Shown: piece after piece, positions 34,201-44,589 of the stretch
Position numbering within the stretch: position 1 is the stretch's first letter
How the letters are laid out: every line of letters starts with the position of its first letter
NCBI GenBank assembly: GCA_021234155.1
Contig: JAJEKV010000074.1
Coordinates: 2,549,789-2,613,788, forward strand
DNA: 64,000 bases
From: Isoetes taiwanensis
Taxonomy: Eukaryota; Streptophyta; Lycopodiopsida; Isoetales; Isoetaceae
Direction of reading: 5' to 3'
Notes under the pieces: generated by a model
Seen by the model: the letters and a program-made list of their open reading frames with translations, nothing else
What the model was told of the DNA's origin: nothing
The model's database searches: none
Translations under genes and position numbers: made by a program

Positions 34201-35280
34201 TTGCTCGCATTTGCTTTCTCTCGCATTTATCTTGGCTTTCATTCAATTCCGTGGGTTGTCTCATTACTTTTGATTTCGCTTTGATTATCTTTGCTCGATG
34301 GAATTGCTTTGATGCTTTTGCTTTTTGCTTTTGCTTTTTGCTTTTGCTTTGATTAATGCTTTGACTAACTTTGCTTTGAATTGGCTTTGCATTTGCTTTC
34401 TCATTCATTAAATTTGCTCGCATTTGCTTTCTCTCGATTTATGTTGGCTTTCATTCAATTCCGTGGATGTCTCATTACTTTTGATTTCTCTTTGATTATC
34501 TTTGCTAACAATTTGCTCTTGCATTTGCTTTCTGAATTTGCTTTTGCTTTGCTTTTGCATTAACTTGCTTTGAGTCAATGCTTTCCGTGTACTTTTGGAA
34601 TATTGAAGCTAAGGACATAGATAAGTCCTAAAAAGAAGGAATGGAAAACTTTGAATGGGAGCTCAAAGTTACATAGCATTAGGGCACTTGATAGGAAGGA
34701 TCCAACAAAAGTGAGTACCGTGATGCCTTGCTTGTTTTTTTGCCAAGCATGTTTTCATGGAGATTGGGATAATTGCATTAACAAGAGAAGGATAGGAGGC
34801 TGGAAAGAAGGTGTATTAAAACCAAAAGAAGTACAACCAAAATGCGTAAGACAAATTATCCAATGAGGAGGAGGAAGAAGAAGATGATGATGATGAGGGT
34901 GAGCTTGATTACCCTCAAAGACATCTTAGAAGTTGGGGATAACTTTGTCGCACTGCGCAAAGAAAATAATGATGAGGGTGTCGACTTTTACTTACCGCAG
35001 TTGTAATCGAGACAAAGCAAACATTGCCGGATTCTTATGTTGATGAGTGGGGAATGTATACAATGTTGGAGAGGTTATAGTATCAGGGCCACTACTATCA
35101 GCAATTAGACACTCTAACTTTTCAATTGTCGGTGGACAAGCCGCTGGCTTCAATTTACGTGCCACTTGGTAAGGCATGTTAAGTTTGACATGAATGATAT
35201 TGGTGGCAACATGTACATGTTAGGAGAAGAGACCCCCGTAAAAATCATGTCATCTTTACCTGCTCAGAATGAGTTCAATG
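31289..35280 (+). pseudogene. DDE-like transposase of the 7.4-kb element (multi-exon, frame-broken)
   Basis: The plus-strand coding signal runs in pieces: a start region MAVRLLGNQLRLALAGG (ATG 31289); FKQQYPHINIAQQTFER (about 32450); ACKSCGLKR before a GT donor (about 32787-32813); RIDFAENYSLKIRKEVQSCH then WHTDQITILVHITY (about 33255-33350); WSDGCTSQFKGAALF (about 33577-33621); FFASSHGKGEHDGAGAVLK (about 33670-33726); CLFFCQACFHGDWDNC (about 34725); VGDNFVALRKENN (about 34932). The Asp residues in DFAENY and WSDGC, with an acid in HGKGEHDG, are candidates for a DDE/D triad. The DF-ENY, SDG-QFK and HGKG-DG-G series is one I associate from memory with transposon-derived animal proteins. Frameshifts and stops between pieces are numerous, many possibly sequencing errors. 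A repeat-filled intron (33870-34570) separates the HGKG and CxxC parts. Confidence 0.6.
33870..34570. repeat. Tandem repeats in the transposase intron
   Basis: About three imperfect units of roughly 200-240 bp, rich in TTTGCTTTTGC, each with ATTCATTAAATTTGCTC and TTGGCTTTCATTCAATTCCG. Within this array the units differ at CTCTCAGATTTATC versus CTCTCGCATTTATC versus CTCTCGATTTATG, which again marks CAG sites as unstable in this sequence. Confidence 0.8.
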
Positions 35281-35699
35281 CTCTCTCGATTTGGGTTTCA
35301 GTTCACAAGTGCATAGTACAAAACATTGACATTCATATTGATATTGTTACAACAGTTTACAAATAGAGTGCACAATGATGTGCATTCAAAATCCGCAAAC
35401 TGGGGAAAAAAATTTATGTATGCCGTATATTCACATCTAACATTACATTGCACAATGATGTGCATTCAAAATGTGGCAACCAGAAGAAAATTTTATGGTT
35501 GCCACCGTATTTTTTTCACATCTTACACTTTTCTTGACATTCCTTAACATCCATTGCCTCACAACCGCCTTTCCAGAACCTCGCAAGAGCGAACTCCGCT
35601 TAAGGTAAGAAGATATGGCAAGCCAAGCAAATCAAGCAAATCAAGCAAAAAAATAAATTGCTTACCGTAAGTTCCATCATGGCAACCGCCTGCTTTCAC

Positions 35700-38432
35700 A
35701 GAATAGCCCATCTTGGATTCTCCCGCACATGCTTGGAACACAAATCCAAAATATCAAAGTCTTCTTGTTTGACAATTTCTCGGGCAAGATGTTCTTTCAC
35801 AAATTTTGTAGGCTCGTGACTTTCAGCCCAACCAAACAATACATCCTTCATCTTTTCAAACCATTCTCAGGCCCCCTCATCAAACCGAAATGAGCTAACT
35901 ATTAAAGAATGGTACACCGGGTGAAAAAAAAAAGATTTATACAGAGAATCATCCACCAACAAGACATTCTTCATTTCAGGATATGCTTCAATGACATAAG
36001 AAAGTGGCTTCAAATAGACCGACCGGCTTGTCCGATTGGTCGGGTGTGGATAAGGCAATTTCAAACATTGTGCTCCTTCCCAAATGAACTTGAACTTAAT
36101 AAGATAATCTGCAGCAACATCTCGCCGCAGCACTCAATGATGTTGTAGCGTTCATACTGACCAAATAGCAATTTCAAAATGTTCTAGGGCCCAACCCATG
36201 AAATTATGCAAACCTGGTCTCGCAAACCAAAGACTTTGTTGGTTGTGTACAGTTTCTTCAGATTTGCGTGTATTGGTGTTCTCAGGTTTGTCATGCTTAT
36301 GCCAACTCTTCATAAGCACACCATTCAAATCAAGGACCAACAGTTTGTCTTTGTGCCTCCCTACAAACAAGAGATACATTTTAAAAACACTTTAGACACA
36401 AACTAAGATATGACATTGTCAACTATGAAAAGATTACAGATTCACATATTCAATGAAAACATTTTATTTTAATGAAAAGTTTACGATTCTAATATTTAGA
36501 AAAGATTTTATTTTAACAAATCTTACAAATTGAAAATATGACAATGTCAAATACAGAGTGGTTTACAGTTCAAAGTTTAGCCCTTCCCATTATAGGCATC
36601 TAATATTCTTTCTATTGGAGTGCTTTGTCACCTTTTGTAACTTGCACCTTCTCAAAGAACTACTTTGGGAATAGGTTTGATTGTTTCTTCTTTTTTGTCG
36701 GGCTCACCAAAGACGCTTCCTTGAATTGTCAGATTCTTTGTTGCATCCTCTTGAACTTCTCTTCCATCCTCCCCGACGCCTTTTCTTTGTCTTGCTCATC
36801 CACCGCTGGTAATTTCGCTTGTGGCATCCGCAATTGTGACCACCAATTTGTCCAGCTCCCGCTGATCCACAATCAGGGAGTTGTCTGCTCCACAAAGATT
36901 CGATGTGAATATCCGAAGTTGGAGTTACAGTGATCGAAGAATAGTCTCCGCGAGGTTCAAGGCTAGTTTCCTTGATATTGATTGTAGCTCTTCTCAACCT
37001 GCTCTTAATTCCCAAAGAAGCTCCTTCCCTCAAGAACTTGGAATATTTTCTAAAATACCTTCATATGCACGGTCGAATCACCAAAGATCTTCATTCACAT
37101 CAGCAAATTCACCAAATTCATCTAAATCCACATAGTCATCATGTTTCCTTTTTGTTGGTAACTTTTCCCCGCAAATAACATGACCAAAACTTTTCAACAA
37201 AAGCAATTTTCACAAATAAAGCAAAGCAAATAAATAATACTTACTTTCTTAGATGATTCTTCCGCTTGTCGTTCTTCTTTTTCTTCTCCTTCATTTGCAT
37301 TGGTCTCTAAGCCAAGTTCTTCAAAGAATTTCATTGGGACATCCATAGAACAATCCGCATTTTTTATTCTCTACAAGAAGCAGTCGCAAATTAAATGATA
37401 AGCATGTTGGCATGGTAGCACCGCACTAATCTTGTAGTCATCTTGAAAGCTAATCCACATGCGTAACATGGTATTTCATAACACAATGGCAACCTGCTTT
37501 GCAATAACTTGAACTGAATACGTGAGGCATTTACACTACTCAAGTTATAGCAATTAGCCCCGTAATTCTTCCATTTGAGCAGTCCCTTTCTAGCACTCCA
37601 TGTAATGCTTCCAATTCATTCTTCTTCTCAACTTGATGATCATCCACCTTTTCAATAAGGCTCTCTAATTTCCCCGCAATAGAATTTCTCCCGTGATCAA
37701 GTCCTCGCATCAAGTCCTCAATTTTTTTTTATCGAATCGACTTTTCTACTTTGATTCCAAAAATTGATCTCACCGCAACCCTCGCTTATGTCTTCTCTCG
37801 CTTGCTTCGATCCCGCAATATCTCTCTCATTCACATGTCCGCTTAGGGTGATCTTGCTTGCAATGTCTCCGCCAGATCTTTCTTTGCACAATTCAAATTC
37901 ACCCTCCAACCTATTCACTTCTTCATCCAAGACCCTAACATTAAACATTAAGCTACCTCTGCTTAGCAAAGGAACAAAGACTTGCCCGAGAGTAAACCCG
38001 CATTACTTGGCTTCAATGGTGTGGGATTTGGTGTGGTTCTTCTCCTGTCGCCTCGAGAGGCCAAGCTTCGCCGTGGAATGTTTTGGTTCGAGCTTAACTA
38101 GCTTCCTTGGGTACCTGGCCAACTTGTTCTTTAAATGAAACCCGCTTTATCTTGTGTTCGTCCGGTTAAGAGCTGCTCGACTACAATTCTCCCAAGTAAA
38201 TGCAAAGGCAAATTTCTTCCCGAGCTCATTGTTCGCTGCACCATGAGGATAAAGCTCGAGATAAGAAAATCTAGCAGCTTTTTAAATGAGGCTTCACATA
38301 AAATTTCTTAATTTTACCGTCAGTGAAGCCATGATTCCAGACTGATTCCCAATCCTCGTCAGTAATTTGATCCTCCAACCATTTAATCCATTTCTGCGGT
38401 ACCATTCCTTCGTCAGAAAGCTTCATCGCCAT
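35700..38432 (-). pseudogene. FCP1/NLI-type HAD phosphatase-like gene inside the transposon
   Basis: Minus strand, several exons. The first coding piece begins at ATG 38432 (MAMKLSDEGMVPQKWIKWLE). Middle pieces are charged (KHDDYVDLDEFGEFADVNED near 37060-37190; a donor follows EESSKK near 37250). The HAD core follows a TTTGTAG acceptor near 36366: KLLVLDLNGVL (about 36345-36315), WFARPGLHNFMGWALEHFEI with AIWSV (about 36155-36235), KFKFIWEGAQCLKLPYPH, and KNVLLVDDSLYKSFFFHP (about 35970-35920). This order (DxxG, RPGL...F.IxIWS, F.W..xQC, LLVDDSxYK) is the FCP1 homology domain. The second Asp of DxDG is Asn (DLNG), so classical acid-base catalysis may be lost. Frames change between pieces. 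The gene is convergent with the transposase. Confidence 0.65.
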
Positions 38433-38570
38433 CGCCAGAGGTAGTTATGGCGCCAAAATTCTGATTCCGGAGCTGACCGAAATGTGAACCGAAAAAGTTT
38501 GCTTTTGCTTTGCTTTTTGCTTTGCTTTTTCGCGTTTTTTTGTACCCGACTAGTGATTTTATACCCTCCT

Positions 38571-40080
38571 GTATAGCACTGCAATCTCTGGCTATTTCAT
38601 TCTTAACAACCTCCCAAATTCCAGTCCATCCTATATTTTGTGGCAATCAAAACAACCACTATTTGAAGTATCAAGCACAATAACATGCTTTTTATTAATC
38701 CAACATGGCAGTATATGAGGTATTTCTACCAAGCAGCTATAATGGAAACTTTGATCAATTGAGCATTCAATACAAAGGGCTTTTTCATCGATTGAGCACT
38801 CAATAAAAAGGACACCCATCCACATCAATAGCATTCAAACCATTTGAACTTCAAAAACCCAGATTACTACATTCTATCATGGAGGGGCTCATCTTTACAT
38901 TGCATACATCAAAACCTTAACTAAAGGACCCCACATTAGTAACTTTTCAACTTCTTCGAGCAAAGTTGGATAAAACTTTGGAGTAAAGCACATTCCAAAA
39001 TCCTTGATATATTGTATCTGACTTTGGGGACCACACACTCCCTTGAGCCCTCGATACATTTTATCTGCACTGTTCCAATGGACTATACAAAAAACCTATG
39101 GAGACACCTGCTTGTGCTTTTTATGCTACAGTATCCATTATCCATCACAAGATTTTTTAACTTTGTGTGCATGACAAAACAAACCATGCATCATTGACAA
39201 TACCCATCGCTGCCCTACGTCACCCCCCGTGTGAATATGCACCCAAACCAAAGGGGGTTTAAGGGGGATTTTAATTTAAATGTGTGTTAATTAAAGGTTG
39301 TGTTAATTAATGTCAATGGTAGTTATGTGTTGGTTGTTAATATCAATGGTTGTTATGTGTTGGTTGTTATGTGTTGGGGGATTTAATTTTTATATGTTGG
39401 ATGTTAATGGTTTGTGTTGCAAAAATTTTTTTTTGGCCCCTTTGGGGCCTTAGGACGCCCCTGTGACAAAAAATTTTAGAATTCACACCAAAAAAAAACT
39501 AGAATTCATTTGAGGCTTTCATCACCTGTAGCTTTTGAATTTCATCACAATAAAACAAATAGAACATAAGTAAAAGTTACCATAAAGATAGAGCAGATTG
39601 ATCCCATTATTCTGAAAGTCATAAAGTTTGCAACACCCATACACAAATATTTTTCAACTGGAATTTAACAGCAGCCTTTGGCCTCCATGGATTCTTGTGG
39701 TGAGAAACCAAAGTGGGGAACTTTTTTGCTTGTTAGCACAAGGATCGAGAAGCCTTGGAATTTGCTTAATAACTGCCTCAAAATCTAAAAATGCATGGTA
39801 ATTTTTTGCAACCTTCATTCGGAGTGAGCCATAAAACAATACCCAATAGCGCAATCCTGTATTAATCAGCTGTGTTTTATACCCAATAGCGCAATCCTGT
39901 ATTAATCAGCTGGTAAGATGTGAAAGCCTACCAAACCCTGCCGAAAAATTGCTGTTTTAGCATAGATAACGTAACCAAACATATCCATATCATATACTAT
40001 CAAAAAGATCTCGGAGAGAGCTTTCCAATGCAATAAAAATCATCTCAAACAGAGCTCTGGATCAAAAGTTATGATAAGAA
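38571..40080. other. Copy 2 stretch after the 7.4-kb element, no gene
   Basis: Colinear with 10563-12070 of copy 1. It holds the small 67-codon frame (38834-38631) and the GGTTGTTATGTGTTGG block (about 39295-39400), otherwise nothing recognisable. Confidence 0.4.
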
Positions 40081-40132
40081 ATGTGTTGCCGGCGGGGAAA
40101 CTGCACTACATGCGCCCTTCAAGCCCTTCATG

Positions 40133-40368
40133 TGCCCATTATGCACCACACACAAAAAGAGGGCTTTTGTTGTGATCCATTGGTTGTTGACCATTATGCA
40201 CCACACACACAAAAAGAGGGCTTTTTTTGTGAGCCATTGGTTGTTGACCATTATGCACCACACGCACAAAAAAAGGGCTTTTGTTGTGAGCCATTGGTTG
40301 TTGACCATTATGCACCACACGCACAAAAAAAGGGCTTTTGTTGTGAGCCATTGGTTGTTGACCATTGG
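40133..40368. repeat. 57-bp tandem repeat, four units, copy 2
   Basis: Same array as 12127-12360 with the same unit number, so it predates the segmental duplication and has not changed copy number since. Confidence 0.9.
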
Positions 40369-40446
40369 AAAAAAAAAGCTAAAATCAATGGCTCAGAAAT
40401 GGTGCACTCTAGATGTACGCATTAGTACATCTATTTGAATACATCA

Positions 40447-40765
40447 GGGTGAAAGCATGCTACGGTGTACCACTTTTGGAACCCTCAAAAGTACCTTCAC
40501 TGGGTACTTTTAAAACTCGTACTTTCTGTTTTTTCTTCCCATTAAAATCAATCCAAAACTTTTGAGTTGAAGGTCAATAACATGTCAATCTATAGTATTA
40601 GAGGATACCAATACTATTAGAGACTAAAATTAATGAACCAACTCTTAAACTTATTGTTTATGAGGCATTTATGGAAGTTCCCAAGAGTCTTTGGGTACTT
40701 TTTGGGTAGTTTTCGCACTCCCTAAAAAGAACTTTTTAGATGGTACACCTAGCATGCTTTCACCC
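40447..40765. mobile_element. GGGTG-type MITE 3, copy 2
   Basis: Same insertion with ATCA at 40443-40446 and 40766-40769, 319 bp. Confidence 0.88.
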
Positions 40766-43700
40766 ATCACAAAAAATCATAGAAAAACCTTAGTGAAAAG
40801 CGTTACAAAAAACCACAAAGAAAACCCCCTGTTATTATGCTACATATTCATTATGCATCTCACTACATTTTAAATTAACTAATGCTTATATCATTATGCA
40901 TCTCACTAGACTCAAGAAATTACATTTTAAGTTCAATGCCTTTATCATTATGCATCTCTAAGAAAGGTAGCCAAGCATCACAATGTAATCTACCAAAGAC
41001 TTCATTATCAATTTTCACATGTTTTCTCAATGTAGATTTCGTTATATTGTATTAGATCTATGTTCCATAGAAATTGATGCGGGTCATCTCTATATTATAA
41101 TGTTATCATGTGTGTCGAATCTTGCCCTAGATCAAACGACCGACGCTGATTTGACCCATCCGGACCGTTGGTTGCCGCGCGAAAAAAGCGTGGCTTGGCT
41201 CTTGCCCTAGATCGAACGATCGACGTTGATTTGACCCATCCGACCGCTGGTTCTTTGGAAAAAAAAAGAGGGGCTTGGCTCTTCGATCGTAGGCTATGTT
41301 TTTGGTCAAGCGGGATTGTTGCTTCAACAAATTGATGGCATCCCCTCGCTTGCGGCTCCGGCTGAGCCTGGGGCGGGACCTTCATTTTTGGTTTCGTGGC
41401 ACCCGATAGTATTATCTGGCCAAGCTATGAGATCCCGTGCGGTTTGTGGAGTGGATCTCATCTCGCTGATTACCCAGCTTTTGGAAGGGTTATATCTTCT
41501 ACAGAGCTCCACGGCTATGGCGAGGAGAAGCTCCTCTTTAAAGCCTAAACCAAGCTCCAAACTTTCATCTCTCGGGTCAGTAGTATTCCCCTGTTATTAT
41601 CTCTAAATATTATAATCCCGTTCGAGCAATATTACATGAGACCATGCCATTTTCAAGGATCTAATCAGCTTGGGTTCATATTTGAAGTGATCGTATCGAA
41701 CTTCTACAACATCATATGGCCGGAGTTTGGTTCAGGGCATGCACGCAAGTCCTAAGGGGCTTCCCAGTTCGATTGCAATTTGAAGGCTCTTCTTGGAGCT
41801 CAAGTTCACCATCTCTATTCTCGCATAGATTTCCTAAGGTTAGCATTTTCAGATTAGCTTTTTGGGCGGAGCATCTTGATTATAGAGTATCTTGGGATTC
41901 TAATGATCCAAACCTATCTTTAGTTTAGCTGTGTGGAAAGAATTCCCTTGGACAGTTGGGTTTGCATTTAGTGTGCCTGGAAGTTTTTTGATGCATGTTC
42001 CCCTAATGCAAGCGAAAATGCATGAATTTTGAGGGTCGAGTGAAGCCAGACAGACTCAGAATAGTTGTACAGAAGGTTATGATTGTTCCCATCATGAGTG
42101 TGGATAGCCTGAATCTGCCATTGCTATAGCCATAGCTACAAACCTCATTTTCTCAAGGAAGGAAACCTGAAATATAAGGTGCAAACAGTATCGCATATGC
42201 TCTATCATGTTCACTCATAAAGCACATGTAAGTATTGACAGATTACTATCCATCTAATTTTAATTTGCCAGATATTGTGATGTTTCTACTTTATGTGATA
42301 AGGCATATTCTCTTATAAGTTATGTTGTGAAGAAACACGCTTTCTTCTAGAATGGTATAATTTGCAATGGTATGAACGCGCACAACAAATTGAAGACGAC
42401 CAGGTATGAAATTGCATGGATATTTTGTTCTCAACATGCAAAGAGTAACCGTGAACTAGATAGTTTTTGTAGCAAATACATTGCTAGATGCATATGCAAT
42501 CTGGGTAAATATATCAGATGTCATGCAGATGTCATGAGTGTGGAAGGCCAAGCTTGGCAACTAATATGCACAAGCTTGGCAACTAATATGTGCATCTGAA
42601 TATGTTGCAGATAGTCTACGTTCCTCTGGCGTGGTTCTATCTCCGTAGTAGTCGATCATTCCTTATTCTACCTTTATCTCCCTCCTTCCTTAATTCAGCT
42701 TTTGTAATAGCAAAGGGAGGGCAATTTATTTCCTCGAAAGCAGAGCGCTAGCAAGAGATATAGCAAGCCCGGTTTGGAGCAAAAGGGGGGCAACCGATAA
42801 AGAGATTTGGGTGAAGCATGTCCATTTCAAATCATGCTTTGAAAAAGCAAAGATAGATGTTTACAAAATATTAATGCAAGAACATGCAGAAAGGCATTTG
42901 CCATTTCGATTTCTTGCCTCAGGCACTCAGTTTTTAATTTATAATTTAGTTTGAGCACATTTAAGGTTCATTTGGGCACTCAGTTTTTAAACTATAATTT
43001 AGTTTCACATTTAAGGTTCATTTGCAATGATGACTAACAAAAGTAAGAGTTAGTGATCAACCCATCCAAACCGAGATCTCAAAGAATATGGCATTTCATG
43101 CAATCGCTTCTATGCATGCAATAGAAAGGTATTAAAAGCATGGGGTTTTGCATCCATGTTCTAGAGTTTCGAAGTTAAAGTTATATAACCTTTGGTGAAA
43201 ATGGATCATTATTCGTGACACTTCGCTACATAAAATAATTTCACTCATAAACAACCTTTTGTGAAAATGGATCATTATTTGTTACACTTCTGTATCTAAA
43301 ATAATTACCCTCATAAGTTTATAGTATTTTTTGTCTGTTCGCATTATCCTACTTTCAAGCTTATGAAGACAATAAACATGAATGGGAACTCCATTCCCTG
43401 TTGACTCTGTGCACTATAGGACATGATTGAGAAACAAATTGACGTGATTGAAAAACGAATTTTAAGCTTTGAGAGTTCTTAATTTCAAGTGACGAGGTAA
43501 GTGATTGTTGGACATGATTGAGAAATAAATTTTAAGCTTCAAGTGTTCTTAATTTCAAGTGATAAGCTAAGTGATTGTTGACTTTGTGCATTGTAGGACA
43601 TGATTGAGAAATATATTTTAAGCTTTAAGCTTCAAGTGTTCTTAATTTCAAGTGATAAGCTAAGTGATTGTTGACTTTGTGCATTGTAGGACATGATTGA

Positions 43701-44589
43701 GAAATATATTTTAAGCTTTGAGAATATTTTCTAATGGAATAGGAGTTAGTGGAGAAAAATGTTTGTTGCAGCACTCTATTATCTTCAACAAAGATCATTG
43801 TAACTCCTAATAAAACACAAGCTATATTGCAGCTTAATCCTTTACAGGTTCTCAGCATTAACCCAGCAATGCTGGGCACCCTAACACTACAAGAGAATAA
43901 GCGATCTAAGCCACTAATTTCATCATTTATTGGCTTAAAATCCCATTTTCAGATTTTTTAGATTTTGATAAAATAAGTGACGGTAGCTGTTGATGAAATC
44001 ACGTCATCTATATCGTCACTTGTAGCATCATCAATAACAACAGTTGTAGCATCATATTTTATAGCATTGTAGTGGTATAATAGTATCATTTGTAGCATCA
44101 TCTATAGTATCATTTGTAGCATCATCTATAGCTGCAAATAACAACAGTTGTAGTATCATATTTTATAGCATTGTAGTGGTATAATAGTATCATTTGTAGC
44201 ATCATCTATAGCCGCAGTTATAATATCATGCATTTTATCCTTGTGGTGCTATAATAGTGTTAGGTATAGAGTCACATGTATTGCTATAATTAAGCCATTC
44301 ATAATGTCACCACGAGTGTCGTCTCTTGTATCATCCTTTCTAACATGATGTGGCATCATTGGCAATGCCACATATAATATCACATAGAGGGTATGATTGT
44401 ATCATCATCAACGTCAAGTATAATATCATATATAGTTACAAATTAGACCTTAGTTGTATCAAAGATAATTTCATGTTTTCCACCACCTATATCACTATCT
44501 ATAAAGGCCAATTTTATTTTATCCCTAAGCTTATAATGTAAGGTTATAATGTCAATGGTAGTATCATAAATCACTTAAGATTTCATCCA

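Larger units (their letters stand above)
31134..38566. mobile_element. 7.4-kb GGGTA-type DNA transposon (copy 2 only)
   Basis: The ends are the perfect 15-bp inverted repeat GGGTATAAAATCACT / AGTGATTTTATACCC, with weaker similarity to about 30 bp (both then have a GGGT.-AAAAA block). A 4-bp duplication TCCT lies at 31130-31133 and 38567-38570, and copy 1 has the empty site with one TCCT (10559-10562). The element holds two convergent gene remnants: a DDE-like transposase (plus) and an FCP1-like phosphatase (minus). TTTGCTTTTGC-like subterminal and intronic repeats occur throughout. The superfamily is not assigned: 4-bp duplications and GGGTA ends do not fit hAT (8 bp), MULE (about 9), Harbinger (3) or mariner (TA). 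Confidence 0.9.

Noticed and set aside
34040-34423. Lys/Gln/Ser-rich 127-codon protein
   Set aside because: It is translation of the TTTGCTTTTGC-type tandem repeat in an intron of the transposase, so low-complexity chance.
44005-44220. CRISPR-like array of spaced TAGCATCATC repeats
   Set aside because: Repeats are short, degenerate, irregularly spaced, mirrored at the other end of the element, and lie next to CACTA termini; they are subterminal transposase-binding repeats.
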